Source: JBFMDN01 sp040753915 (GTDB taxonomy: Bacteria; Desulfobacterota; Desulfomonilia; Desulfomonilales; Desulfomonilaceae). From it: a stretch of 64,000 nt of DNA. The notes beneath the pieces are model-generated. The model ran no database searches, was not told the DNA's origin, and worked only from the letters and a program-made list of their open reading frames with translations. Positions 50,817 to 60,000 of this stretch are shown here, piece after piece (the first letter of the stretch is position 1; every line of letters begins with the position of its first letter). The stretch lies in assembly GCA_040753915.1 (NCBI GenBank), contig JBFMDN010000003.1:85235-149234 (forward strand). The letters run 5' to 3'. A program made the translations under genes and the position numbers.

Positions 50817-53800
50817 TAACCCCCATAGGAGCTCTCGGCGCGCTCTGCCTCTACATGGCGGTCCTGTTCGCCGTGGCTGTGTGGGCGGCCAGGAGATCCA
50901 AGAGTGGTCGCAGCGTTGTGGACACGCCCCTTGTGTACAGCCTCGGGCTAACAGTTCTTTGCACCACGTGGACATTCTACGGCAGCGTTGGAAAGGCTGC
51001 CTCCATCGGGATGATGTTCTTGGTTCCCTATCTGGGAATTATGATGCCCTTGTTTTTCTGGTGGACGATTGTCCGCAAGATGGTGAGAATCAAGGCGGCA
51101 TATAAGATTACGAGCATCGCCGACTTTATATCTGCCAGATATGAGAAGAGCGCCGGCCTGGCTGCTCTGGTGACCGTGTTCTGCCTGATAGGCGTCATGC
51201 CCTATATTGCCCTCCAGATCAAGGCCATAACTTATACTTTTCGGATGGTTAGCTCTTCAGCCACCGGCGAGCTCTCATTGTTCATTCGTGACAACGTGGG
51301 GGTCATCATAACCCTGCTCATGATTGTCTTCACCGTGATGTTCGGTGTCAGAAGCCTGGATCCCACCGAGAGGCACCCGGGTATGGTGATGGCCATTGCT
51401 ATTGAGGGAGTCATCAAGCTGGCAGCGTTCCTCGCGGTCGGGCTATTCGTCACCTATCACCTCTACGGAGGAGTGGGCGACATCTTTCACCGACTGCGAG
51501 AGCTGCCCTGGCATGCCCAACTGGACTTGTCGCGAAACGATCCCCGTGTGCTTTTCGCGTGGCTTTCAAACCTGATTATAGCGTCGCTGGCTGTGATGTT
51601 TCTTCCCCGTCAGTTTCATATGACCGTCATAGAAAACTCGGACGAGAATCATGTGAAGACAGCGATGTGGATGCTCCCCGCATACATTCTCCTCTTCACG
51701 ATCTTCACCTTCCCCCTGGCCGTGGCCGGGCTGCTCAGCGGATTACCCGTGGAGGCCGCAGATACCTTCGTCCTTCGATTGCCGTTGGAACAAGGCAACC
51801 AGTGGCTGGCCTTAATAGGGTTTCTTGGGGGATTCTCCGCTGCCAGCGGCATGATCATGATTGGAGCGATGACGCTTTCCACAATGCTGACCAACCACCT
51901 GCTTCTTCCACTGATGGAATGGCTGACTCCCCTGCGGTTCCTGCGTCGTCACCTCCTGGAGTGCAAATGGGCCGGGGTGGCTCTCACCATCGGAGCAGGG
52001 TTCCTTTTTGAGCGTGCTGTGGGCGCCTCCTACATGCTCGTGAGTATGGGAGTCATTTCATTTGCTGCAGCTTCCCAGCTCGCTCCCGCCATGCTGGGGG
52101 CGATGTTCTGGAGGAAGGGCAATCGCTGCGGCGCTTTCGCCGGGCTGATAGCCGGTTTTTCCGTCTGGGGCTACACGATGGTGCTTCCTGCCTTTTGCAG
52201 AAGCGGATGGATATCCGCCAACATAATCGAGCTGGGTCCGTGGGGTATCGGATTTCTAAAACCTGAGCAGCTCTTCGGTCTGAGCTCCTTCGATCCCCTC
52301 GCCAACACGGTGTTCTGGTCCCTGGCTCTTAATGTTTTTGGGTATGTCATGGGCTCGACCCTTTCCTCTACCAGCCCCGAGGGCAAGAGACTTGCCGATG
52401 ATTTCGTCAGCATCCTCGAGCCGAAGCAGCGTCTATCCAGCAGGATGGGGCAAGAGCGAACCATAGACATCGGCGAAAAGATCTTGCTGTTCGAGAATCT
52501 CCTGAGCGAGTATTTCTCCCCACCAAGAACCCGCCGTGCCCTCAGTCGGTGCAGGCAAGCCGCAGGTCTCGACGGCAAGCACCGCATCTCGATCATGGAG
52601 CTTGCCGAATTGCATAACGAGGTGGAAAGAACCCTCGCAGGAGCGATAGGTGCCGCGGCAGCCAGAAGCGCTCTCAAGAGAAAAAATATCTTTAATCCAG
52701 AAGATTCCGGGAAGCTTTCCGCCGAATATGCCGCAATCCTGGCTGATCTCAAGATTGCCCCCGAAGAGCTGAAGAGAAAAGTCGACTACTATCAGGAGCG
52801 GGAGGCACTCCTGAGCCGCCATGCAGCGGACCTCGAGACAAAGATCGCGGAACGGGAAGAGGAAATTAGGCAGCGAAAAAGGGTGGAGGAGAAGCTGAGG
52901 CAAGCGGAGGAGAAATACCGAAGCATATTTGAAAACGCTGTCGAAGGAATCTTTCAGACAACCCCGGATGGCCGCTTTCTCAGCGTCAATAGAGCTCTGG
53001 CGCGGATGCTCGGATATGATTCTCCAGAAGACTTGATGGTCAGCGTGACCGACATAAAGCGGCAACTGTACGTGAACCCGGAACGACGAGATGACTTTGT
53101 CCGAGAAATAGAGAAATCGTCCGACATTTCGGGGTTTGTTGCCCAGTTCTACCGGAAGGACGGCAAGAAAATGTGGGCTTCCCTGAACTCTCATTCCGTG
53201 TACGGACGGGAGGGCGACATTCTCTACTTTGAAGGAACATTTCAGGATATTACCGCTCAAAAACACGCCCAAGAAGAGAAAGCACGCCTTGAGGACGAGT
53301 TAAGGCAGGCCCAGAAAATGGAAGCAGTCGGCCGGTTGGCCGGAGGAGTCGCACACGACTTCAATAACTTGCTCACTGCCATGATCGGATACGCCAACCT
53401 TCTCATGCAAGAAATTCCGTCAGGATCAGCCCAGCATGACAAGCTAGTCCGGATGGTCTCTGCGGCTCAGAGAGCAGCGTCGTTGACCCAACAGCTTCTT
53501 GCTTTCAGCCGCAAACAAATGCTTGACGTCAGAATACTCGACCTGAACGCAGTTATCGGAGAGCTGGAAGGGATGCTTCGACCAATCATTGGCGAGGACA
53601 TTGATCTAGTCCTCGAGCTCGCCCCATCACTTGCAACGACGAGGGCCGATCCTGGGCGCATTCACCAGATCATCCTGAACCTCGCCGTCAATGCCAGGGA
53701 TGCCATGCCGAGAGGGGGAACGCTCAGAATCACGACGGCTAATATAAACCTGAGTGAAGAGAAAGCTGCGGAACTGGGGGATGTATCCAGTGGTTCGTAC

Positions 53801-54460
53801 GTCATGCTTTCCATGAGGGATACGGGTCACGGAATCTCCAAAGACATTTTGTCCAGGATATTCGAGCCGTTTTTTACCACCAAACCGAAGGGGGTGGGGA
53901 CCGGACTAGGACTTTCCACAGTGTATGGCATAGTCAAGCAGCACAAGGGGCACGTGATCGTAGAAAGTGAGCCGGAGAAGGGGGCAGCGTTCCATATTCT
54001 TCTTCCTGCCTCGTGTGAGCCTGCGGAGCCGGCACCGGAAGCAAGCTTCGGACTGCCTTTACTCCAGGGCAAAGAGACGATTCTCGTGGTGGAAGACGAA
54101 GAGATTGTGCGGGAGCTCGCGTGTGAAGCGCTTGACTTGCTGGGTTACACTGCTCTCTCCGCTGGCGACGCCGATGAAGCCCTTGCAATCGGGAAGAACT
54201 ACAAAAAACGTATTGACCTTCTCCTGACGGATGTCGTTCTACCGCAAATGGACGGAAAAACCTTGTACGAGAGGTTTTCCCGAATTCGGCCTCACACGAA
54301 AGTTCTGTTTGTGTCTGGATACACGGAAGACGCGATTGTCAGACATGGCGTGCTCGATGCAGGGGTCCATTTCCTGGCAAAGCCCTTTACCGTGGATCTC
54401 TTGGCCGCGAAGATTCGGGATATCCTGGACAGTGCATCGTCTCCTCGAGCAACGGGATAG
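50813..54460 (+). CDS. Sodium/solute-symporter-type hybrid sensor kinase
   Basis: This 1215-residue protein has an N-terminal SSS-family transporter module of about 12-13 membrane segments (residues 1-525; SIADFISARYEKS), a helical linker, a coiled coil (about 655-695), a PAS domain (about 700-815), a kinase core with LAGGVAHDFNNLLTAM (His about 847), ATPase motifs (NLAVNARDAMPRGG, MRDTGHGI, GTGLGLSTVYGI) and a C-terminal receiver with LLLTDVVLPQMDGK (Asp about 1139). Such proteins sense substrate through transport or binding. The transported ligand is unknown; no metabolic enzyme is adjacent. The sigma-54 activator 181 nt downstream may be a functional partner. Confidence 0.93.
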   Translation: MITPIGALGALCLYMAVLFAVAVWAARRSKSGRSVVDTPLVYSLGLTVLCTTWTFYGSVGKAASIGMMFLVPYLGIMMPLFFWWTIVRKMVRIKAAYKITSIADFISARYEKSAGLAALVTVFCLIGVMPYIALQIKAITYTFRMVSSSATGELSLFIRDNVGVIITLLMIVFTVMFGVRSLDPTERHPGMVMAIAIEGVIKLAAFLAVGLFVTYHLYGGVGDIFHRLRELPWHAQLDLSRNDPRVLFAWLSNLIIASLAVMFLPRQFHMTVIENSDENHVKTAMWMLPAYILLFTIFTFPLAVAGLLSGLPVEAADTFVLRLPLEQGNQWLALIGFLGGFSAASGMIMIGAMTLSTMLTNHLLLPLMEWLTPLRFLRRHLLECKWAGVALTIGAGFLFERAVGASYMLVSMGVISFAAASQLAPAMLGAMFWRKGNRCGAFAGLIAGFSVWGYTMVLPAFCRSGWISANIIELGPWGIGFLKPEQLFGLSSFDPLANTVFWSLALNVFGYVMGSTLSSTSPEGKRLADDFVSILEPKQRLSSRMGQERTIDIGEKILLFENLLSEYFSPPRTRRALSRCRQAAGLDGKHRISIMELAELHNEVERTLAGAIGAAAARSALKRKNIFNPEDSGKLSAEYAAILADLKIAPEELKRKVDYYQEREALLSRHAADLETKIAEREEEIRQRKRVEEKLRQAEEKYRSIFENAVEGIFQTTPDGRFLSVNRALARMLGYDSPEDLMVSVTDIKRQLYVNPERRDDFVREIEKSSDISGFVAQFYRKDGKKMWASLNSHSVYGREGDILYFEGTFQDITAQKHAQEEKARLEDELRQAQKMEAVGRLAGGVAHDFNNLLTAMIGYANLLMQEIPSGSAQHDKLVRMVSAAQRAASLTQQLLAFSRKQMLDVRILDLNAVIGELEGMLRPIIGEDIDLVLELAPSLATTRADPGRIHQIILNLAVNARDAMPRGGTLRITTANINLSEEKAAELGDVSSGSYVMLSMRDTGHGISKDILSRIFEPFFTTKPKGVGTGLGLSTVYGIVKQHKGHVIVESEPEKGAAFHILLPASCEPAEPAPEASFGLPLLQGKETILVVEDEEIVRELACEALDLLGYTALSAGDADEALAIGKNYKKRIDLLLTDVVLPQMDGKTLYERFSRIRPHTKVLFVSGYTEDAIVRHGVLDAGVHFLAKPFTVDLLAAKIRDILDSASSPRATG

Positions 54461-54473
54461 GTGGGCACACCGT

Positions 54474-54492
54474 TGCCCGCAGGGCATTTATT
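54474..54492 (+). terminator. Weak hairpin terminator after the symporter-type kinase
   Basis: TGCCC-GCA-GGGCA followed by TTTATT, 13 nt after the stop codon. Confidence 0.35.
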
Positions 54493-54641
54493 GGATATAC
54501 TACATCAGAGAGCTGGTTCGCCGGTTCGTTCGCTTTACCAACGTTTCGCGTGCATGCACACATTCCAAACGACCTCCTTTTGATAGTCCTGTCTTCCTTG
54601 GAGTCGAGGCGCACGTGCGCGAACGGGAAAGATGATCTCTG

Positions 54642-56051
54642 GTGACAGAAAATACGCATGCCCATATAAGAGGATTGTTTTCTCATCCCGTGTTCTTTGA
54701 GCCCCTTCTTGACGAGATTCCCGTCGGAGTCGTCCTCCTGGACCTCGAACAAAGAATACTGTTCATGAATAGGTCTCTCGAAGCCTTGCTTGGCTTCTCA
54801 CGCGATGAAGTTCGCGGCCTGAATTGCATGTACGTGATCAGAGCGAACAGGTGTCCGCAGAATTGCCCTGTCCGCAGGCTGGGGGCTGATTCGGAGCCAA
54901 TTTCTGAAGAAGCCAACATTATCAACCGAAGCAGGCAGAAGATCCCGGTTAGGATTACCTCCGCGCCCATAATTGGTCTGCAGGGGCAACTGGTGGGCTA
55001 TCTGGAAACTCTGGAGGACCTGCGTCTCCTCGATCAACTGGAACAGAAGGCGGTGAGCGAGCTACGCCTCTCCCATGTGATCGGCCGCAGCCCGAAAATG
55101 GAGCGCATATTTCAGATTCTGCCGGTGATTGCCAAGACCGATTCATCGGTCCTCATTACCGGCGAGACAGGAACAGGAAAAGACGTCATTGCGGAAGCCA
55201 TCCACCATGCTTCCGAACGCGCAAAAGGGCTCTTTATCAAGGTGAATTGCGGAGCACTGCCGGAGACCCTCTTGGAGTCAGAGTTGTTCGGCCACCAGAA
55301 AGGAGCGTTCACCGGCGCGGTTGAAAACAAGCCTGGACGTTTCCGGCTGGCTCATGGCGGTTCGGTTTTCCTTACAGAGATCGGCGACTTGCCCTTGCCC
55401 CTCCAGGTCAAGCTCTTGACGTTTCTCGATGACAAGGTGGTCTACCCTCTCGGTGCGACCAAAGGCTACAATGTGGATGTGAGAGTCATTGCTGCCACGC
55501 ACCGTGATCTCGAGCACATGGTTCGAGAGGGACGGTTCAGGCAGGATCTCATGTTCCGACTCAACGTGGTGAGACTACACCTGCCTCCCCTACGCGAGCG
55601 GGGAGACGACATTCATCTCCTCATGGATCATTTCCTAAGAACGCTGAGCTCGAAATTCAATCAGTCTGTCAAAGGCTTTTCCCCAGAAACCCGCTCGATA
55701 CTCCGGAACTACAATTTTCCGGGAAATGTTCGAGAACTGAGGAATATCGTGGAATACGCGGTCAACGTGTGCGAGGGTGATCGCATAGAGCCCCGGCATC
55801 TCCCGGCGTACGTGATTGAGCACAGCGTCAACGCTATGCCCGACAACGCGGTCGTGTCCCATGAAGGTGCTCCTCTGGTGCAGGAGAGAACGGCTCGAAG
55901 CGGCAATGAGGACTGGGCCTCCGCAGAGCGCCGAATGATCATTGAGGCCCTCCTGAAAGCAGGCGGCAAGAGAAGCCGCGCCGCAGCCCTCCTCGGCTGG
56001 GGAAGGAGCACGCTATGGCGCAAGATAAAGCAACACCGAATCGTGTCGTGA
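54642..56051 (+). CDS. PAS-containing sigma-54-dependent transcriptional activator
   Basis: This 469-residue activator has a PAS domain (about 20-130) with a cysteine cluster (NCMYVIRANRCPQNCPVRRL), a AAA+ domain (about 150-385; GETGTGKDVIAEAIH, sigma-54 loop GAFTGA, GGSVFLTEIGD where the usual Asp of the Walker B is Thr) and a Fis-type HTH (GGKRSRAAALLGWGRSTLWRKI). It has no receiver, so it should respond to a ligand or redox through the PAS, where Cys residues could bind a cofactor. Start codon GTG; the ribosome-binding site is weak. Confidence 0.9.
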   Translation: MTENTHAHIRGLFSHPVFFEPLLDEIPVGVVLLDLEQRILFMNRSLEALLGFSRDEVRGLNCMYVIRANRCPQNCPVRRLGADSEPISEEANIINRSRQKIPVRITSAPIIGLQGQLVGYLETLEDLRLLDQLEQKAVSELRLSHVIGRSPKMERIFQILPVIAKTDSSVLITGETGTGKDVIAEAIHHASERAKGLFIKVNCGALPETLLESELFGHQKGAFTGAVENKPGRFRLAHGGSVFLTEIGDLPLPLQVKLLTFLDDKVVYPLGATKGYNVDVRVIAATHRDLEHMVREGRFRQDLMFRLNVVRLHLPPLRERGDDIHLLMDHFLRTLSSKFNQSVKGFSPETRSILRNYNFPGNVRELRNIVEYAVNVCEGDRIEPRHLPAYVIEHSVNAMPDNAVVSHEGAPLVQERTARSGNEDWASAERRMIIEALLKAGGKRSRAAALLGWGRSTLWRKIKQHRIVS

Positions 56052-56094
56052 GACGCGTTGCGCGTTCGGCAATCACAACATGAGCAAATGAGCC

Positions 56095-56460
56095 ATGAAA
56101 GTTCTTATTACCCTGCTGAACGAAGAGATAGCGCCGCGGATGGATTTCTGTACAGAGGTGCTTGTCGGATCCATCGGAAAGAGCGAGACCACGTCTGATC
56201 TCAGACATGTCATTCTTCCCCGCGCCTCTGCAGATGAACTGTGCCAATTAATTCTCAGTGAAGGGGTCAATGTGGTAGTCTGTGGGGGTATTGAGGAAGA
56301 ATACTACCAGTATCTCACCTGGAAGAAGATACGGGTTCTGGATTCAGTTATCGGTTCCTGGAAACAGGCGCTGGATTCCCTTCGCGACGGGAAGCTCGTT
56401 CCCGGGATGATACTGAGGAAACAAGCGGCTGGCGAGGCGTCTGATGCGCGAGCTTCGTAG
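56095..56460 (+). CDS. NifX/NifB-C-terminal-like protein (dinitrogenase cofactor domain)
   Basis: This 121-residue protein has the fold of the dinitrogenase iron-molybdenum cofactor-binding family (NifX, NafY, VnfX and many non-nitrogenase homologues): start MKVLITLLNEEIAPRMDFCTEVLVGSI and central GVNVVVCGGIEEEYYQYLTWKKIRVLDSVIG. No nif gene is in the window. It overlaps the start of a Cache-domain kinase by 17 nt, which suggests a signalling role, perhaps as a metal- or cluster-binding input to that kinase. Confidence 0.75.
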   Translation: MKVLITLLNEEIAPRMDFCTEVLVGSIGKSETTSDLRHVILPRASADELCQLILSEGVNVVVCGGIEEEYYQYLTWKKIRVLDSVIGSWKQALDSLRDGKLVPGMILRKQAAGEASDARAS

Positions 56461-58225
56461 CAAAATGTGGAAGTTTTTCAAAGACATAACGCTGCTCGTC
56501 CCGGAAGAGGGGGGATCGCCGGCGCGCTACCGGGCACTCAGGCGGAACATCATTGTGCTCATGGCTGCAATAACTATTCTGCCTCTGACCATAATGGCAG
56601 CGATTAACTATTATCAGTACAGATCGGTACTCCGGGCCGAAATCGTTAACCCACTTCGAACACTGGTCAACAAGACGAAGCACTCATTCGAGCTTTTTCT
56701 CGCTGAACGTGTGTCAATTGTGAGCTTCATAGCGTCAGCGTACACATTCGATCAGTTGGCCGATGAAAAAAAGCTTTATCACGTTTTCCGGTCCTTGCAG
56801 ACAGAGTTTGGCGGCTTTGTAGACCTCGGGGTCATTGATGCGAATGGCGATCAGATCACCTATGTGGGGCCGTACGATCTCAAAGGGAAGAATTACTCGG
56901 AGCAGCCCTGGTTCCATGAAGTCCGAGTAGGAGGCGCGTACATCAGTGATGTGTTCATGGGATACCGCAGGTTTCCTCACGTGGTCATCGCTGTTCAAAG
57001 AAGCTCGGAGACCGGCCGGGTGTGGATCGTGCGAGCTACCATTGACACCAAGAAGTTTGACAATCTCATCGCCTCCATGGGGCTCGGACCTGAAAGTGAC
57101 GCGTTCCTTATGAATCACGAGGGGATTCTCCAGACGAATTCCAAGTTCTTTGGCAAGGCCCTTGAGAAGATCTCGTTGCCGATGCCTCCCGTAAGCTTCG
57201 AGCCGAATGTGATGGAGGTCACGACCGACAATCGTGGCGAATCCGAGGAACTCGTCGTCGTCTATTCATATTTCTTGCGGCCCGATTTCATCCTGATGGT
57301 CGTGAAGCCTCGAAGCACGGTGATGAAGGCGTGGTCGACTCTCAAGAGCGAGCTGCTCGCGGTCTTTCTTGCAAGTGTTGCAGCAATAGTGGCCGTGGTA
57401 TTCAGGCTCACCAACCGCCTGGTGACCAGAATGCAGGAAAGCGACGAAAGAAGAGAGCTGGCTTTCAGAGAGATGGAGCATACCCACAAGCTATCTTCCG
57501 TGGGAAGACTGGCTGCAGGGGTTGCCCATGAGATCAATAATCCCCTTGCCATTATCGACGTGAAAGCGGGTCTCTTGAAGGACTTGATCGACCTGAATCC
57601 CGAATTCCCGGAAAAAGAGAAATGGTACCCGCTTATAGAGTCCATTCTCTCTTCTGTTGAACGATGTCGGACCATCACTCACCGCCTGCTGGGGTTTGCC
57701 CGCCGTATGGACGTGCAAATAGAGGTGCTGGACCTGAACTCCGTGGTCAAAGAGGTGGTGGGCTTCCTCGAAAAAGAATGCCTGTACAAGAACGTCGACC
57801 TTACATTGAACCTGGCCTCGGATTTACCCAAAATTGCCTCTGATCGGGGACAACTCCAGCAAGTGTTCCTCAACATCGTTAACAACGCGGTGGAAGCCGT
57901 CGGTCAGGGAGGCGCCATTACCGTCACCTCGTTCGATAAGGATTTGGAAACAGTCGGGGTTACCGTCCAGGATAATGGGGAAGGTATGACCGAAGAGACG
58001 CTCAGACACATCTATGAGCCGTTCTTCACAACGAAAAAAGGACGGGGAACCGGCCTGGGGCTGTCCATAACCTATGGCATTGTCAAGCGCCTGGGCGGAG
58101 ACATCGATGTGCAGAGCAGGCGCTCCGAAGGGACCCGATTCACGGTATACCTGCCGAAACGAGCTCAAGACCGAGAGGGGAGAAGCAACTATGCCAGATC
58201 GCTGGAAGGTCCTGCTGGTGGATGA
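56444..58225 (+). CDS. Membrane Cache-domain sensor histidine kinase
   Basis: This 593-residue kinase has a membrane helix at about 36-56, a periplasmic double-Cache-type sensor (about 65-300; FVDLGVIDANGDQITYVGPY, WFHEVRVGGAYISDVFMGYR), a second helix at about 303-323, and a kinase core with GVAHEINNPLAIID (His about 361), N box NIVNNAVEAVGQGG, VQDNGEGM and GTGLGLSITYGIV. The Cache sensor detects a small periplasmic ligand. Start ATG overlaps the NifX-like gene, GAGG 7 nt upstream. The receiver gene at 58191 overlaps its end by 35 nt, giving a tight two-component set. Confidence 0.93.
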   Translation: MRELRSKMWKFFKDITLLVPEEGGSPARYRALRRNIIVLMAAITILPLTIMAAINYYQYRSVLRAEIVNPLRTLVNKTKHSFELFLAERVSIVSFIASAYTFDQLADEKKLYHVFRSLQTEFGGFVDLGVIDANGDQITYVGPYDLKGKNYSEQPWFHEVRVGGAYISDVFMGYRRFPHVVIAVQRSSETGRVWIVRATIDTKKFDNLIASMGLGPESDAFLMNHEGILQTNSKFFGKALEKISLPMPPVSFEPNVMEVTTDNRGESEELVVVYSYFLRPDFILMVVKPRSTVMKAWSTLKSELLAVFLASVAAIVAVVFRLTNRLVTRMQESDERRELAFREMEHTHKLSSVGRLAAGVAHEINNPLAIIDVKAGLLKDLIDLNPEFPEKEKWYPLIESILSSVERCRTITHRLLGFARRMDVQIEVLDLNSVVKEVVGFLEKECLYKNVDLTLNLASDLPKIASDRGQLQQVFLNIVNNAVEAVGQGGAITVTSFDKDLETVGVTVQDNGEGMTEETLRHIYEPFFTTKKGRGTGLGLSITYGIVKRLGGDIDVQSRRSEGTRFTVYLPKRAQDREGRSNYARSLEGPAGG

Positions 58226-58592
58226 CGAGGAAGATTTTGCAGCGGCCCTCGCAGAAAGGCTCAGGCTGAGAGGAATCGTCGTGGACACGGCATTTGACGG
58301 CGAGACTGCACTGCAGAAACTGGTTGCGTACAATCCTGAAGTAGTGGTCCTTGATGTCATGATGCCCGGCATCGGAGGGCTGGCAGTCCTCCAGCACATC
58401 AAAGCCCAAAAACCCGAGACCCAAGTCATTCTCCTCACGGGCAAAGGCTCTACCAGAGACGGAATCGAGGGTATGAGGCTGGGCGCATACGACTACCTGG
58501 TTAAGCCCGTCCAAATCGACGAGTTGATAGGAAAGCTGAAAGAAGCTGCGGGAGCCTCCGAGGCTGCCACATCCTCGATGACGAAAGAGTGA
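58191..58592 (+). CDS. Single-domain response regulator
   Basis: This 133-residue receiver has LLVDDEEDF (acidic pair), VVVLDVMMPGIGG (Asp about 53) and YLVKPVQID (Lys). The C-terminal tail (EAAGASEAATSSMTKE) has no output domain, so it acts as a CheY-like shuttle or phosphate sink for the upstream Cache kinase. GGGGAGA ribosome-binding site 9 nt before ATG. Confidence 0.93.
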   Translation: MPDRWKVLLVDDEEDFAAALAERLRLRGIVVDTAFDGETALQKLVAYNPEVVVLDVMMPGIGGLAVLQHIKAQKPETQVILLTGKGSTRDGIEGMRLGAYDYLVKPVQIDELIGKLKEAAGASEAATSSMTKE

Positions 58593-58595
58593 CCC

Positions 58596-59267
58596 ATGCA
58601 GCAGGATGAATTGGCATTCATGGCAAGAATCACTGCGGGCATGACCCACGAGCTCAGGAACGTTCTCGCTGTCATAGGAGAATCGGCCGGACTAATGGAA
58701 GATGTCCTCGCGATGACCGGAACCGATCCTTCCCAGAGCCGCGAGAGGTTCGGCAGGATAACCTCGCAGATCCTGCAGCACGTCGAACGGGGAATCCGCC
58801 TGACCGCAGGACTCAATTATTTTGCTCACACTCCCGAGAAACGAGCTGCAATGTTGGATGTGAACAAGCTCCTGGAGCAGTTCGTGGTCGTAACCACGTG
58901 GTTCGGACGAGAGAAAAAGGTGTCGATTGCGGCGCGACAAAATAACGGTTTTCCCATTGTTGAATCGGATGCCCTGAAGGTGCAGATGCTAATCTTTCGT
59001 ACACTCGAAGCGGTCGTGTCATTGGCGCCCGCTGTTAGATCAATCGAGCTGTCCGCGAGCACGAGCGAGGGCGGGGTCAGTATCTCGATGAAGCTGGGAG
59101 GGCAATCTGACGATCTTTCCGGGTGGGGTTCTGCGATCCGCGAAGGGGCGACGTGGTCGCGGGTGGAAGAGTCTGCGGCGGCAGTGGGTGCGCGCGTGCA
59201 GATTGACGGTGCAGGCCAGCGGGTTGAGCTCGCGTTCTGGCCTGTGAGACAAAATGGGACAAAATGA
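58596..59267 (+). CDS. Histidine-kinase-like protein with H-box but degenerate ATPase domain
   Basis: This 223-residue protein opens with a dimerisation domain: FMARITAGMTHELRNVLAVIGES, a good H-box with His at about 18. The rest should be the ATP-binding domain, but no N box with Asn (the aligned part reads VQMLIFRTLEAVVSLAPAVR), no G1 or G2 glycine motif and a poor final strand are seen. It is thus likely a histidine phosphotransferase, like ChpT, or a dominant partner that is phosphorylated in trans by the upstream kinase. It is 3 nt after the receiver gene. Confidence 0.8.
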   Translation: MQQDELAFMARITAGMTHELRNVLAVIGESAGLMEDVLAMTGTDPSQSRERFGRITSQILQHVERGIRLTAGLNYFAHTPEKRAAMLDVNKLLEQFVVVTTWFGREKKVSIAARQNNGFPIVESDALKVQMLIFRTLEAVVSLAPAVRSIELSASTSEGGVSISMKLGGQSDDLSGWGSAIREGATWSRVEESAAAVGARVQIDGAGQRVELAFWPVRQNGTK

Positions 59268-59433
59268 GACTTAGTCTTGTTGCATAATGTCGCGGATTCG
59301 CAGCCCGTCTCTCCCTCTCTTCTCTATTGTCCATATATTCTAGCATGTTGCAGTTCTGGCACCCTTCTTGCTCTTCCCATTGCACTTTTCGCTCGCCCGA
59401 CTTTGGTATGAACAAGGAGAAAAGAGCGATGTC

Positions 59434-60000
59434 ATGGCCGGGAGAGTACTCATTATCGAGAGCGACCAGACCTTTCGGGAGAGCCTCGCACAATGGATGT
59501 CCGGCAACGGATTCAAAGTCTATGAGGGTGCTGACGCTCAGGAAGGCGAACAGATAGCCCGAGAAACGGATGTGGATGTCGCGATCATCGGGTTAATCGA
59601 CTTGGGACGAGAAGGCTTGGGGGCTCTCAGGATTATCAAGGAACACAGTCCTCTCACGGAAATCATCCTCATAACGGGTAGCGCACAGCTCCCTCTCGCA
59701 ATCGAGGGCATGAAACTGGGGGCGTTCGACGATTTGCGCCCTCCCATCGACATGAGTAAGCTTCTCTCACGCGTTCGCGACGCGTTCCGCAAGAAGAAGC
59801 GGAGCATGCGGGCAGGAAAATCGGTGCGCAGGAGGTTGCACGAGCTCTTGGTGGCTACTACATTCGCGGAGGCCGGTGAATTCGACATGGCCCGTGAGGT
59901 GTTGGGATCGAAGGGGGTAAGAACTAGATCTGGGAAGCCGGATCGTGATAAGCATAATACCGGAGATTCCGCTGTAGCGAACAAGGAGGAGCTGTCATGA
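59434..60000 (+). CDS. Degenerate receiver protein with FAEAGEF tail
   Basis: This 188-residue protein has a receiver fold (RVLIIESDQTF, IILITGSAQLPLAIEGMKLG) but the phosphorylated Asp is Gly (DVAIIGLIDLG) and the conserved Lys is Arg (DDLRPPID). It is therefore expected to be non-phosphorylatable. The C-terminus has LVATTFAEAGEFDMAREVLG, shared with the receiver at 59997, and a charged flexible tail. The start at 59434 is the likeliest by alignment; AAGGAG lies 15 nt upstream, a little far. Confidence 0.8.
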   Translation: MAGRVLIIESDQTFRESLAQWMSGNGFKVYEGADAQEGEQIARETDVDVAIIGLIDLGREGLGALRIIKEHSPLTEIILITGSAQLPLAIEGMKLGAFDDLRPPIDMSKLLSRVRDAFRKKKRSMRAGKSVRRRLHELLVATTFAEAGEFDMAREVLGSKGVRTRSGKPDRDKHNTGDSAVANKEELS

